Assembly: GCA_003249255.1 (NCBI GenBank)
Contig: QKJP01000066.1
Location: 186,001-250,000 of the forward strand
Direction: 5' to 3'
Source of the DNA: Bacteroidales bacterium
GTDB lineage: Bacteria; Bacteroidota; Bacteroidia; Bacteroidales; Marinilabiliaceae
Length of the DNA: 64,000 bases
Positions 49,631 to 59,256 of this stretch are shown one piece after another. Position numbers and translations under genes: made by a program. The notes beneath the pieces were generated by a model that saw only the letters and a list, made by a program, of their open reading frames with translations, had not been told where the DNA came from and searched no databases. Position 1 is the first letter of the stretch. Every line of letters begins with the position of its first letter.

Positions 49631-50464
49631 ATGCCATCAAAATATAGCGTTAGTATATTATTAGTGTTTTTTTGCCTTGTATTTTCTTTCGATGGAAATG
49701 CTCAACGACGCAAAAGATCAACTCTTCTGGATGCAGTTAGTGTAGCACCTAGAGCAGGTGTCACATTATTTTTTGGAGATCTGGTGGATGAATCTAGAAC
49801 CAGTTATACTTATGGAGCCAATCTTGAAAAAGAATGGAAAAGGTACCTTGCCTGGAGAGCACAGCTAATGACCGGACGTATGACCGGAGATCAAATATAC
49901 CCGGGAGAAACTGAACCTTATGCCTATTTTCAAAATTTTTATGTTGATTTTGGAGTTGGAGCGAAATTCAAACCACTTGATTTAATATTTGGTTACTATA
50001 AGCAACGTACTTTTAAACCTTACATTTTGGCTCAAGCAGGGCTTATTTATTATACCGCAAAAGAATGGTACGGACCTTTTGGTTATGAGCCAAATACATT
50101 AAGACATCAAAAATCAGGTATTGCTCCTCAGGCAACCGCTGGCCTAGGATTAGATTATTGGATAAGCAATAGATACAGTGTTAACCTCGAATGGAATGGC
50201 ACCTTACCTTTTACAGATCTTCTAGATGGACATGAAAATTGGGTATCAAACGATCCAAACACAGGAGAAATGATTACTCACGATACAGAATCATGGGATT
50301 TTTATTACACCTTTACCGTCGGAATGCGTTACGTCATTAATGATACCAGATGGATTAATGAACCAAAGTACAATCGAAAAGCTTACTTAAAAACACGTGG
50401 TCAATACAAGATCTCCTCGAAAAACAGAAGAATTATCAAACGACGTCAAAAAAACAGAAAATAA
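49631..50464 (+). CDS. Outer-membrane beta-barrel protein
   Basis: A 277-residue protein with a signal peptide (1-24, ending DGNAQ). A basic segment follows (RRKRS) and then alternating strands typical of a small outer-membrane barrel (SVAPRAGVTLFFGDL, YFQNFYVDFGVGAKF, YILAQAGLIYYTA, YTFTVGMRYVIND). The C-terminal 40 residues are highly basic and probably lie outside the barrel. No specific family is recognised. A strong terminator follows the gene. Confidence 0.75.
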   Translation: MPSKYSVSILLVFFCLVFSFDGNAQRRKRSTLLDAVSVAPRAGVTLFFGDLVDESRTSYTYGANLEKEWKRYLAWRAQLMTGRMTGDQIYPGETEPYAYFQNFYVDFGVGAKFKPLDLIFGYYKQRTFKPYILAQAGLIYYTAKEWYGPFGYEPNTLRHQKSGIAPQATAGLGLDYWISNRYSVNLEWNGTLPFTDLLDGHENWVSNDPNTGEMITHDTESWDFYYTFTVGMRYVINDTRWINEPKYNRKAYLKTRGQYKISSKNRRIIKRRQKNRK

Positions 50465-50470
50465 CATAAA

Positions 50471-50498
50471 AAAAGCTGCAACATTGATTGCAGCTTTT
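50471..50498 (+). terminator. Terminator between the barrel gene and uvrB
   Basis: An 11-bp perfect stem AAAAGCTGCAA/TTGCAGCTTTT with a 6-base loop is followed by Ts. Its position rules out the longer uvrB start at 50488. Confidence 0.9.
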
Positions 50499-50526
50499 TT
50501 GTTTTCCAAGTATTAATAAACTCAAT

Positions 50527-52527
50527 ATGGATTTCAAAATCATTGCCGATTTCCAACCGACCGGAGACCAACCGCAGGCAATTAAAGCTTTGACTGAAGA
50601 AATAAACAATAACATCAAACATCAAACACTATTAGGCGTTACTGGTTCCGGGAAAACGTTTACAATGGCCAATGTCATTCAAGAAACGCAGCGTCCTACT
50701 CTCATTTTATCACATAATAAAACTTTAGCAGCTCAGCTATACAGTGAGTTTAAAACTTTTTTTCCGGATAATTCGGTTGAATATTTTGTGTCTTACTATG
50801 ATTACTATCAACCTGAAGCTTACCTACCGGTTACAGATACCTACATAGAAAAAGACTTATCCATAAATAGCGAAATAGAAAAGCTTCGTTTGAGTGCATC
50901 TTCAGCTTTATTATCCGGTAGGCGTGATATAATTGTCGTCTCATCCGTTTCATGCATTTATGGTATTGGTAATCCGGAAGATTTTAGCTCGGGAGTCATT
51001 AACATTAAAGTAAATCAATCCATTGCGAGAAATGTATTTTTACGTCAACTTGTAGATGCTTTATATTCTAGAAATGAAGTCTCTTTTGAAAGAGGAACCT
51101 TTAGGGTAAAAGGAGACACTGTGGAGATATTTTTAGCTTATGCAGATCATGGATGTCGTGTAATCTTTTGGGGAGATGAAATTGAGTCCATCGAAACCTT
51201 TAATCCTGAAACCGGAAAAAAAATAGATTCGCTTGACTTCATGTTAATTTACCCTGCAAATATCTTTGTTACCTCTAAAGACCGAATTCAAGATGGCATC
51301 AAAAGAATTCAGGATGATTTAGTTCAACAAATTGAGTTCTTTGATGAAATAGGCAAACCACAAGAAGCGAAACGGATTGAAGAAAAGGTGAACTATGATC
51401 TGGAAATGATACGCGAATTAGGATATTGTCCGGGGATTGAGAATTACTCCCGGTACTTTGATGGCAGAAGTGAGGGCGCAAGACCATTCTGCTTATTAGA
51501 CTATTTCCCTGATGATTTTCTAATTTTCATTGATGAAAGTCATGTTACTCTCCCTCAAATCAAAGCCATGTACGGAGGTGATAAATCTCGAAAACAAACA
51601 CTTGTAGAGTATGGCTTTAGGCTTCCTGCTGCTTTAGATAACAGACCTTTAAAATTTGAGGAATTTGAAGATCTTATTAATCAAATTATCTACGTAAGCG
51701 CAACTCCGGCTGAGTATGAATTAGAAAAAAGTGAAGGTGTTGTTGTAGAGCAGCTAATAAGACCGACAGGCTTAATTGATCCTGAAATAGAAGTTCGATC
51801 AAGTAAAAATCAAATCGATAATTTAATTGAAGAGATTCATGAAAGAATTAATAAAAAAGAACGCTGTTTGGTTACGACCCTTACCAAACGCATGGCAGAA
51901 GAATTGACTAAGTATCTGACCAAACTATCGATTAATTGTGAATATATCCATTCTGACGTTGACACTTTAGACCGGGTAAAGATTATGGAAAGCCTAAGAA
52001 AAGGCACCATTGATGTATTAATTGGGGTAAACTTGCTAAGAGAAGGGTTGGATTTACCGGAAGTATCGTTAGTCGCTATATTGGATGCGGATAAAGAAGG
52101 CTTTCTTCGTTCGGAAAGATCTTTAACTCAAACAGCTGGACGGGCTGCGCGTAATTTAAATGGGAAAGTAATCATGTATGCAGATGTCATCACAAAAAGC
52201 ATGCAAGCAACTATCGATAGCTCTTTATACAGAAGAGAAAAACAATTAAAATACAATGAAGAAAATGGCATCGTTCCGAGAGCCGTTAGCAAACAAACGA
52301 AATCTATCATCTCTGATTTATCGAAAGAAAAGCATTATTATGTAGAGCCTGAGAAACCGGATTATGCAGCGGATCCTGTGTTTGATTACATGAGCTCATC
52401 AGCAATTGAAAAAGCCATTGAAAAGACCAAAAAAGCGATGCAAAAAGCTTCGAAAGAATTGGATTTCATTACTGCAGCTCAATACAGGGATGAGATTAAA
52501 GCCTTAGAAAAGAAGCTTAATAAATGA
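50527..52527 (+). CDS. uvrB: Excinuclease ABC subunit B
   Basis: The damage-verifying helicase of nucleotide excision repair. The start at 50527 gives 666 residues, the normal length, and avoids the terminator at 50471-50498. The Walker A motif is GVTGSGKT (37-44), the beta-hairpin that inserts in DNA is around YYDYYQPEAYLP, and the DEAD-like box is in IFIDESHVTLPQ. Helicase motifs V and VI are in GVNLLREGLDLPEV and QTAGRAARN. The C-terminal UVR motif (SKELDFITAAQYRDEIKAL) contacts UvrC. It is a single gene. Confidence 0.96.
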   Translation: MDFKIIADFQPTGDQPQAIKALTEEINNNIKHQTLLGVTGSGKTFTMANVIQETQRPTLILSHNKTLAAQLYSEFKTFFPDNSVEYFVSYYDYYQPEAYLPVTDTYIEKDLSINSEIEKLRLSASSALLSGRRDIIVVSSVSCIYGIGNPEDFSSGVINIKVNQSIARNVFLRQLVDALYSRNEVSFERGTFRVKGDTVEIFLAYADHGCRVIFWGDEIESIETFNPETGKKIDSLDFMLIYPANIFVTSKDRIQDGIKRIQDDLVQQIEFFDEIGKPQEAKRIEEKVNYDLEMIRELGYCPGIENYSRYFDGRSEGARPFCLLDYFPDDFLIFIDESHVTLPQIKAMYGGDKSRKQTLVEYGFRLPAALDNRPLKFEEFEDLINQIIYVSATPAEYELEKSEGVVVEQLIRPTGLIDPEIEVRSSKNQIDNLIEEIHERINKKERCLVTTLTKRMAEELTKYLTKLSINCEYIHSDVDTLDRVKIMESLRKGTIDVLIGVNLLREGLDLPEVSLVAILDADKEGFLRSERSLTQTAGRAARNLNGKVIMYADVITKSMQATIDSSLYRREKQLKYNEENGIVPRAVSKQTKSIISDLSKEKHYYVEPEKPDYAADPVFDYMSSSAIEKAIEKTKKAMQKASKELDFITAAQYRDEIKALEKKLNK

Positions 52528-52619
52528 AAGTATTTTAGCTAAGACATGATCACATGTGGTATAAAATAAAACTTCACAAAGATATTTTACTTCAATATCT
52601 AATCTCAATAAAAAGAAAA

Positions 52620-52642
52620 CCCGAAGAAGTATTTTCTCCGGG
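52620..52642 (-). terminator. Terminator after rpoD
   Basis: On the minus strand a 9-bp stem CCCGGAGAA/TTCTTCGGG with one G-U pair and a 5-base loop is followed by TTTTC and more Ts. Confidence 0.8.
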
Positions 52643-52664
52643 CTAATATATTCTTAAATGAAAT

Positions 52665-53525
52665 CTACCCTAAGTAAGTCTTTAATAATTTACTTCTTGA
52701 TGTATGACGTAAACGACGAATAGCTTTTTCTTTAATCTGACGAACACGCTCGCGCGTCAAACCAAATCGCTCTCCTATCTCTTCAAGCGTCATATCCTGA
52801 GTTCCAATTCCAAAGAACAACTTGATGATATCACTCTCTCTTTCAGTAAGTGTTGCTAATGCGCGTTCGATCTCTTTCGCTAAAGACTCATTAATTAATG
52901 ACTTATCTGCATTTGGAGAGTCACTATTCACTAAGACATCCAAAAGGCTGTTATCCTCACCTTCTACAAAAGGTGCATCTACAGAAATATGACGACCGCT
53001 TACTCGCATTGTGTCAGCAACCTTATCAGCTGGTAACTCTAACTTCTCAGCAAGCTCTTCAGGCGATGGCTTACGCTCATTCTCCTGTTCAAATTTAGAG
53101 TAGGCTTTGTTTATTTTATTTAATGACCCAACCTGATTTAAAGGTAAACGTACAATACGGGATTGCTCTGCTAATGCTTGCAATATGGATTGACGAATCC
53201 ACCAAACCGCATAAGAAATAAATTTAAATCCGCGTGTTTCATCAAACTTTTCAGCGGCTTTAATTAATCCAAGGTTTCCTTCGTTAATTAAATCCGGCAA
53301 ACTTAATCCTTGATTTTGATATTGTTTTGCAACTGAAACCACAAAACGAAGGTTAGCTCTAGTTAACTTCTCTAATGCTATCTGATCCCCCTTCTTTATT
53401 CGTTGAGCTAATTCTACTTCCTCTTCAACAGAGATTAATTCCTCACGACCGATTTCTTGCAAATACTTGTCTAATGAGGCGCTTTCGCGGTTTGTTATTG
53501 ACTTAGTTATCTTTAATTGTCTCAT
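52665..53525 (-). CDS. rpoD: Primary sigma factor (RpoD/SigA, short Bacteroidota form)
   Basis: The housekeeping sigma factor of RNA polymerase, 286 residues. It lacks region 1.1, as is usual in the phylum. Region 1.2 begins [14 protein letters not shown], region 2 holds [19 protein letters not shown] and [10 protein letters not shown], region 3 includes [13 protein letters not shown], and region 4.2 is the DNA-binding helix-turn-helix [20 protein letters not shown]. It recognises TTG/TAnnTTTG promoters such as those seen before rplS and pfkA (family knowledge). A candidate promoter lies just upstream. Confidence 0.96.
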   Translation of the reverse strand: MRQLKITKSITNRESASLDKYLQEIGREELISVEEEVELAQRIKKGDQIALEKLTRANLRFVVSVAKQYQNQGLSLPDLINEGNLGLIKAAEKFDETRGFKFISYAVWWIRQSILQALAEQSRIVRLPLNQVGSLNKINKAYSKFEQENERKPSPEELAEKLELPADKVADTMRVSGRHISVDAPFVEGEDNSLLDVLVNSDSPNADKSLINESLAKEIERALATLTERESDIIKLFFGIGTQDMTLEEIGERFGLTRERVRQIKEKAIRRLRHTSRSKLLKTYLG

Positions 53526-53547
53526 ATTCCTTAAGAAAAATACCGCG

Positions 53548-53578
53548 CGAAATTACAAACAATTAATGGTTTTCACAA
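53548..53578 (-). promoter_or_regulatory. Promoter candidate for rpoD
   Basis: On the minus strand TTG (53578-53576), a 20-base gap and TAATTTCG (53555-53548) match the consensus with one mismatch, 23 bases before the start codon. Confidence 0.5.
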
Positions 53579-53611
53579 CAGCATTCGCGCATAATATTGA
53601 AAAACCGACCA

Positions 53612-55075
53612 TCAATTCATATCGACAGCATAATAAACAACTTGACCATTGGCATATATTCCACTCAAAAAGAGAGCATCTTCCACACTCCCAACTTCTC
53701 TCCTAAAATCATCAACAATTCCAATGTTCTTTCGGTTCGCTTTTGTAATAATATATCCTTCTTTTACTCCACTTTTTTTCAACCTACCTTCTTTAAGACT
53801 TTTCACTTTAATCCCATGATTAATTCGAAGTCGTATCTTATCCGATTGAGATATAGGTTCAAAAGTAGCTCCTAGTACTTCATTTATTTCATCAGCTGAT
53901 ATTAAACTTGTAGTTCCACGAGTATTACGTAGGATAACCGTATAAGGTTGCTTTTTGCCATCTCTTTTTATTATTAAATGCACTTGATCTCCCGGACGGT
54001 GTATACTAATGCGTTGCTGTAGCTCAGGAACTGTATTAACAGTTTGTCCATCAACTGAAATGATAATATCACGGGATTTTAATCCGGCAGCTTTGGCTCC
54101 CCCATCTTCTGAAAGATTAACAATAAATACCCCTTCTACCTTATCAATGTCAACTTCAAGCTCCTGAGCACTTTTTTCATTTACTTCTACGATTGTGACG
54201 CCCAATAATCCACGCTGAACAGTTCCATATTCCATGAGATCAGCCACTACTTTTTTGGCAATGGCTATGGGTACAGCAAAGGAATAACCGGTATACGATC
54301 CGGTTCTGGAAGCAATTGCGGTATTAATTCCCACGAGTTCTCCCCTTTGATTGACTAAGGCACCTCCACTATTTCCGGGATTTACAGCTGCGTCAGTTTG
54401 AATAAAGGATTCAATTCCCAGAGGCTGATTTCCATTGGCAATAATATTGATACTTCGCGCTTTTGCACTCACAATACCAGCTGTTACTGTGGAGGTTAAA
54501 TTAAATGGATTTCCAACGGCTAAAACCCATTCGCCGATTTTCAGATTGTCGGAATCACCATAATTAATATAGGGTAAATCATCGGCATCTATTTTTAACA
54601 GAGCAATATCCGATGTAGGGTCTGCTCCTACTAAATTTGCAATAAAGGTTCGCTTATCGTTTAGAACCACTTCTATTTCCTGAGCTTCGTTTATAACATG
54701 ATTATTGGTAATGATATAACCATCTTGGGTTAAAATAACCCCTGAACCACTACCTGTAACCGGTGAAGGTTGGGGCATGTTACCACCTGGCCCAAAGAAA
54801 AACTCATAAAATGGATTATTGGAATTGTAATCTGACCTTTGCGCCTTTGTCATCACATGAACAACAGCATTAACTGACTTTTCGGCAGCAAAGGTAAGAT
54901 CAGACAATCGACCTTGTGACTCAAAAGTTGTACTTGCAATAGCAGCGGGTGTCACCTGCTTTTCTATGGTTACAATTTGGGGTTCCGGCTGAACCACTTG
55001 AGAATAAAAATATACTGCTATCAAAGCACTAAAAACTGAAATTGAAACAGTTGTTAAAATTCCTTTTTTACTCAT
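53612..55075 (-). CDS. DegQ/HtrA-type periplasmic serine protease
   Basis: A periplasmic quality-control protease of 487 residues. A membrane anchor occupies 5-26. The trypsin-like domain has His126 in ITNNHVI, Asp156 in SDIALLKI and Ser236 in NPGNSGGAL, a complete catalytic triad. One clear PDZ domain follows (about 280-375, GVTIVEV then RDIIISVDGQTV), and a second, more divergent PDZ-like domain makes up the C-terminus (about 390-487). It is upstream of rpoD on the same strand and diverges from dapF. In Gram-negative bacteria such proteases are usually induced by envelope stress. Confidence 0.92.
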   Translation of the reverse strand: MSKKGILTTVSISVFSALIAVYFYSQVVQPEPQIVTIEKQVTPAAIASTTFESQGRLSDLTFAAEKSVNAVVHVMTKAQRSDYNSNNPFYEFFFGPGGNMPQPSPVTGSGSGVILTQDGYIITNNHVINEAQEIEVVLNDKRTFIANLVGADPTSDIALLKIDADDLPYINYGDSDNLKIGEWVLAVGNPFNLTSTVTAGIVSAKARSINIIANGNQPLGIESFIQTDAAVNPGNSGGALVNQRGELVGINTAIASRTGSYTGYSFAVPIAIAKKVVADLMEYGTVQRGLLGVTIVEVNEKSAQELEVDIDKVEGVFIVNLSEDGGAKAAGLKSRDIIISVDGQTVNTVPELQQRISIHRPGDQVHLIIKRDGKKQPYTVILRNTRGTTSLISADEINEVLGATFEPISQSDKIRLRINHGIKVKSLKEGRLKKSGVKEGYIITKANRKNIGIVDDFRREVGSVEDALFLSGIYANGQVVYYAVDMN

Positions 55076-55375
55076 AACTTATTCTTTTATTAAAGAACCA
55101 CGGTATCCACAAAACGTTTCAATCTCATTAGTTCTCTCCTATTCAACATTAATATTAACGTTTTATGTCAATCAAATCTTATGCCTTTAAGTATTTAATA
55201 TTTGACCTTAACTTTTTTTTAAGTTTTGTAGGATAAAACCAGATTGCAAAACTAACTTTGCAAAATTAGTTATATGAATGATTTATAATTAAAAGATTCT
55301 TTCCCTGTTTTAATTATAGAATCCACTGCATTAACTGAATTTTAACGTTTGAAAATATAATAAGTAACTGCCATT
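55076..55375. other. Divergent degQ-dapF intergenic region with short repeats
   Basis: The 300 bases hold TTGCAAAA twice (55244-55251 and 55258-55265) within an AACTAA/TTAGTT inverted repeat (55250-55255 with 55266-55271). A TAACTTTG -7 box at 55253-55260 overlaps them; its nearest TTG upstream is 24 bases away, a little too far. The overlap suggests a regulated promoter for dapF. Confidence 0.4.
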
Positions 55376-56161
55376 ATGTTAGAATTTTATAAATACCAGG
55401 GTACCGGAAATGATTTTGTCATCATTGACAATAGAAAGAATACCTTTGACGGAAGCGATGAAAAACTGGTAAACTTTCTATGCGACAGACGATTTGGAAT
55501 TGGTGCCGATGGTTTAATGCTTTTAGAAAACCATGATACATTAGATTTTACAATGCGCTATTATAATAGTGATGGTAAAGAAGCATCGATGTGTGGTAAT
55601 GGAGGAAGATGCATTGCTGCTTTTGCTGTGCACATCGGAGTTATTTCAAATCCTGAAGATTTTACCTTCATGGCTGTGGATGGTGAGCACGAAGCATCTT
55701 ATAAAGATGGCATTGTTTCGTTAAAGATGATTGATGTTAATGAAATAAGCTCTAAAGACTCCTATTTCTTTTTAAATACAGGATCTCCTCACTATGTGCG
55801 TTTTTGCAAACACTTGGAGCAATTTGATGTGGTTAAGGAAGGTGCTCAGGTAAGATATTCAGATGTTTTTAAACCGGGGGGTACAAATGCGAATTTTGTG
55901 GAAGAATTGTCTGATAATCACATCTCGGTGCGCACTTATGAACGTGGCGTTGAAGATGAAACTTTAGCTTGTGGAACCGGTGTTGTGGCCTCTGCTATAT
56001 CTGCTCACCTGAATGGAAATGCGGCAACAGACTACAACATAACGGTTAAAGGAGGTGAGCTTCAAGTGCGTTTTGAAAGAGTTGATGAGCAATCTTTTAA
56101 AAACATTTGGTTAATTGGTCCTGCAAAACAAGTATTTAAAGGAACGATTACAATATCATAA
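55376..56161 (+). CDS. dapF: Diaminopimelate epimerase
   Basis: Interconverts LL- and meso-diaminopimelate for lysine and peptidoglycan synthesis. The 261 residues contain the two catalytic cysteines: Cys73 in ASMCGNGGRC and Cys199 in LACGTGV. GTGNDFVIIDNR near the start and GADGLMLLE are also typical. It is single and followed by a strong hairpin at 56363-56387. Confidence 0.95.
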   Translation: MLEFYKYQGTGNDFVIIDNRKNTFDGSDEKLVNFLCDRRFGIGADGLMLLENHDTLDFTMRYYNSDGKEASMCGNGGRCIAAFAVHIGVISNPEDFTFMAVDGEHEASYKDGIVSLKMIDVNEISSKDSYFFLNTGSPHYVRFCKHLEQFDVVKEGAQVRYSDVFKPGGTNANFVEELSDNHISVRTYERGVEDETLACGTGVVASAISAHLNGNAATDYNITVKGGELQVRFERVDEQSFKNIWLIGPAKQVFKGTITIS

Positions 56162-56362
56162 AGGCGATGCCATCAAAAAGGTTAAAGTGGTATAGATCAT
56201 GACCCTCCACTACAAAAGCTCTGAGCCTCTAGTTATTAGCTTCTAGCCACATATAACAATTGAATAAGTTTTTCTGTCAAGGAATCAGGATTTAGACACC
56301 AGATCTATATTTAAAAACACTTTTTCCATTAAAAATTACCAGTGTTTAAATACCTAAAGTAA

Positions 56363-56387
56363 AAAAAGCCGCATTAAGCGGCTTTTT
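56363..56387. terminator. Bidirectional terminator between dapF and the lipoprotein gene
   Basis: A 10-bp perfect stem AAAAAGCCGC/GCGGCTTTTT with a 5-base loop has T-runs on both sides. The minus-strand gene at 56421 ends 34 bases away. Confidence 0.85.
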
Positions 56388-56420
56388 TTTACAGTTTTAC
56401 AAACGTATATTATACATTAT

Positions 56421-57206
56421 CTAATTCCCCATGACATAACCAGAAGTTTTTGAGCCATCTTCTAATTCCAAGTTTTCAAAGCTAAAGATTGAATCAATAT
56501 CTATTGGTGATACTCCAGTAACCTTCATTTCAATTGTTTGACCTTCGTTCACATTGTAAGTTACTCCTTTCTGCCATCCTTTTCTAGTGTCATAAAGTTT
56601 AATGAAAACCTCATTTTTCTTAAGATCTTCTTTGCTTGATACAGTCGTAAGTTTAAATGTTTTACCCTTAGTATCATAATCCAGAGCGGCACTTACATAA
56701 AAATAAATGGTAATATCTTCATTAGTTGCATCAGCCCAGGCATAATCGTAACCGAAAGACTGAGCTGAAATCCAATTTCCTATTTTTGCAGAATATTTTT
56801 CTCCTTGGAAAGTAAAAAACTTCTCTTTAGGTTTCTCTGACACTGTAACAAACACTTCTCCACTTCCAATGTCTCCTGTTTTGTTTTTTACTTTATACTC
56901 AAATGAATAAGAACCAACTGCTACATCAATTGATGCGGTAATGGTTATTTTGCGGTTGTATTTTTCAATTACAAAATCATCAGAAATCTTCCCCAGTGAT
57001 TCGATTTCAATGTAACTATCATTAGGATCTTTATCATTAGCCAATATATCGACAAAAACCTTTTCTCCTTGTTTCATTTGAACTACATCATCTGTTACCA
57101 CAGGTGCGTTTTCATTTATTTCAGGTTTTTCATCTTCGTCTGATTTGTTACACGAAACAAATAGCAACATTGAAAGTGATGCTATTAACAAAATACTTTT
57201 CTTCAT
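56421..57206 (-). CDS. Surface lipoprotein with Ig-like repeat
   Basis: A 261-residue lipoprotein with lipobox FVSC (Cys19) followed by an acidic NKSDEDE linker, as in proteins exported to the surface in this phylum. Residues 30-125 resemble a cadherin/Ig-like repeat (FVDILANDKDPND, then YSFEYKVKNKTGDIGSGEVFVTV). The C-terminal half has no recognised fold. It is 17 bases after the gene at 57224, so both may be one transcript. The role is unknown. Confidence 0.7.
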   Translation of the reverse strand: MKKSILLIASLSMLLFVSCNKSDEDEKPEINENAPVVTDDVVQMKQGEKVFVDILANDKDPNDSYIEIESLGKISDDFVIEKYNRKITITASIDVAVGSYSFEYKVKNKTGDIGSGEVFVTVSEKPKEKFFTFQGEKYSAKIGNWISAQSFGYDYAWADATNEDITIYFYVSAALDYDTKGKTFKLTTVSSKEDLKKNEVFIKLYDTRKGWQKGVTYNVNEGQTIEMKVTGVSPIDIDSIFSFENLELEDGSKTSGYVMGN

Positions 57207-57223
57207 TAATTAATTGTTTAAAA

Positions 57224-57835
57224 TTATTGTATTAGTTGTTTTAATCCATTTTTTATTACATCCATATTTTGCACCGGGTAAGTTTCGGGGTTTTTCTTCC
57301 AGTCTACGTATACTTCCTGTACAGGAAATTGGATAAGATTTGAAATCTGCTCATTATTTAACACGACACTCCCTCTAAAAAAAGAAACATCTGTTTTTGT
57401 ATTAAAAGTTTGAGATACTTCATCTTTAATTATTAAACGTAAGGATTGACCATCGGCTAGTTTTAAATCCATGGCGCAATCTTGTAATGATCCTCCAAAG
57501 TATTTATAACCATCGCCTACAAATATTCCTAACTGAAAGGTTACGCTAATCTCACCCGAGTTGTTTTTGCAAATTACATCGCAACCCACTTTTCCTTTTA
57601 CTTTTCCAAAGTGACGAGCCATTTTTTCACTATGGCTCATAAATAATCTGGCTTTTGGAATCTCTTTTACTAGGGTTGAATCTATCCCTACTACTGCAAC
57701 TTGCTTTTCTTCTTTTACCCAAGTACCATTGTCAAACAGTAGTACTTTTGTACCATTTTCTGTTGTGGCTTTGATTTGTGAAAACAAAGGTAAAATATTT
57801 ACTAAAGAGACCAAAAAAATTATTATTCGTTTCAT
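57224..57835 (-). CDS. Secreted protein of unknown function
   Basis: A 203-residue protein with a signal peptide (1-19, ending PLFSQ). A short repeat-like start (KATTENGTKVLLFDNGTWVK) recalls the small beta-hairpin found at the N-terminus of many secreted proteins of this phylum. The rest is a beta-rich domain with a pair of cysteines (VGCDVICKN). It follows the PhnP-like gene by 3 bases. Confidence 0.65.
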   Translation of the reverse strand: MKRIIIFLVSLVNILPLFSQIKATTENGTKVLLFDNGTWVKEEKQVAVVGIDSTLVKEIPKARLFMSHSEKMARHFGKVKGKVGCDVICKNNSGEISVTFQLGIFVGDGYKYFGGSLQDCAMDLKLADGQSLRLIIKDEVSQTFNTKTDVSFFRGSVVLNNEQISNLIQFPVQEVYVDWKKNPETYPVQNMDVIKNGLKQLIQ

Positions 57836-57838
57836 TTT

Positions 57839-58600
57839 TTATAAATTGATTTGCATTCCATCATATCCTAATTCAAAACCTTCAGGCAGATTTTCATTAA
57901 CCTTCTCATGCAAGCCAACCTCATGACTCATGTGGGTAAAAATTACTTTAGGAGCACCAACCTTCCTTGAAACTTCAATGGCTTCAGTTATGGAAAAATG
58001 AGATATATGAGGTGAATAACGCAAAGCATCAATTATTAGTATTTTAATGCCTTTAAGAAGAAGCATTGAATCATCAGGAATGCTATTTAAGTCTGTTAGA
58101 TAAGCAAAGTCTCCTATTCTATAGCCAAGAACAGGTAAACGATGATGGTATACACGAATAGGGATTAATTCAATGTCACAGACACTAAAAGGTTTTTCTG
58201 TCAATTGGTTCAAATCAAAATCTGGTACTCCGGGATATTTCTCGGCACTAAATGCATAAGAAAAAGTATGCTGTATACTGTTTAAAACTCTTTCTTCACC
58301 AAATAATACAACGGGAGCTTTGGTGTGCCAATTAAAGGCTCGAACATCATCTAAACCGGCAACATGATCACGATGCTCGTGGGTTAACACAACAGCAGAC
58401 AAATGTTTAATTTTTGCAGTAAGCATTTGTTCTCGAAAATCGGGACCTGCATCAATAACAAAATTACAACGCTCACCCTCGACCAATAAAGATGTCCTTA
58501 AACGGCGATCTTTGCGATTGGATGAAGCACAAACTTCACAGTCACATCCAATAACAGGAACTCCTAAAGATGTACCTGTACCTAACAATGTAATTTTCAA
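57839..58600 (-). CDS. PhnP-like MBL-fold phosphodiesterase
   Basis: A 253-residue cytoplasmic metallohydrolase. The zinc motif HEHRDH is in LTHEHRDHVAGLDD (near 74-79), and DLNSIP and FTHMSHEVG supply later ligands. The N-terminus has GTSLGVPVIGCDCEVC, a cysteine set seen in PhnP. PhnP proteins are cyclic phosphodiesterases; here there are no other phn genes, so a different phosphoester substrate is likely. It lies 3 bases from its neighbours on both sides and is part of the 57224-59242 operon. Confidence 0.85.
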   Translation of the reverse strand: MKITLLGTGTSLGVPVIGCDCEVCASSNRKDRRLRTSLLVEGERCNFVIDAGPDFREQMLTAKIKHLSAVVLTHEHRDHVAGLDDVRAFNWHTKAPVVLFGEERVLNSIQHTFSYAFSAEKYPGVPDFDLNQLTEKPFSVCDIELIPIRVYHHRLPVLGYRIGDFAYLTDLNSIPDDSMLLLKGIKILIIDALRYSPHISHFSITEAIEVSRKVGAPKVIFTHMSHEVGLHEKVNENLPEGFELGYDGMQINL

Positions 58601-58603
58601 AAC

Positions 58604-58906
58604 TTAAACTTTGTTTCTAGATAAAAACATACGATAATCCCTAACAAGGAATAGGATTCCGGCAGGAACCACAATAAATATTAAACCATTGGCTTCGTAA
58701 GCACGTTGAACATCCAACTTAACTAAATACAGAAATGCATGGGTTAAGCCACAGCCCGGACACTTAAAATCAAAAAAAGTAAGCCAAAGGCATGGTGGAA
58801 ATAAATTGACAACATCTAACTTATATAACAAAGTGGCAATAGCCAAATATATTGCTACGCCACTCATTATTTTATTTACCCAAAGATATTTGATAAGAAG
58901 TTTCAA
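58604..58906 (-). CDS. DUF2752 membrane protein
   Basis: A 100-residue membrane protein with three hydrophobic segments. The DUF2752 signature is FDFKCPGCGLTHAF near residue 50, with its two cysteines and the GLT motif. The family is of unknown function and often lies beside TM2-domain genes, as here. It is 3 bases from both neighbours, so it is co-transcribed. Confidence 0.85.
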   Translation of the reverse strand: MKLLIKYLWVNKIMSGVAIYLAIATLLYKLDVVNLFPPCLWLTFFDFKCPGCGLTHAFLYLVKLDVQRAYEANGLIFIVVPAGILFLVRDYRMFLSRNKV

Positions 58907-58909
58907 CTT

Positions 58910-59242
58910 CTAATTTGATTTAATAGGATTTCCATCTGCATCTTTGTAATTACCAATGGCAATAATAATGAAGTCCACTATAGTCCATATGCCACAACCA
59001 CCAAGTGTAAGTAATTGAATAATTCCTATACCTACATAGCCGGTATAAAAACGGTGTACTCCAAAAACACCTAAAAACCAACACAGAATCAAGGTGATGA
59101 TCCATTTGTTTTGTTGCTCTTGCTGAGAGGCTGATTTACTACCGGGAGCAGGTTGACGTACTCCACATTGAGGACATAATTCGGCATTAACATCTATTTT
59201 AGCCCCACAATTATGACAAAATTTTTCGTTTTCGTTTCGCAT
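58910..59242 (-). CDS. TM2-domain protein with zinc-ribbon
   Basis: A 110-residue membrane protein. The N-terminal zinc-ribbon has Cys9, Cys12, Cys23 and Cys26 (KFCHNCGAKI, then ELCPQCG). The TM2 domain follows with two membrane spans around the turn FLGVFGVHRFYTGYVG and ends in GGCGIWTIVDFIII. The role is unknown. It heads the 57224-59242 operon and resembles the next TM2 protein, from which it may have arisen by duplication. Confidence 0.85.
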   Translation of the reverse strand: MRNENEKFCHNCGAKIDVNAELCPQCGVRQPAPGSKSASQQEQQNKWIITLILCWFLGVFGVHRFYTGYVGIGIIQLLTLGGCGIWTIVDFIIIAIGNYKDADGNPIKSN

Positions 59243-59256
59243 TATATAGTTTTTAG

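Noticed and set aside
50488-50526. Longer uvrB start at 50488
   Set aside because: The extra codons run through the terminator stem at 50488-50498; the ATG at 50527 gives the normal UvrB N-terminus.
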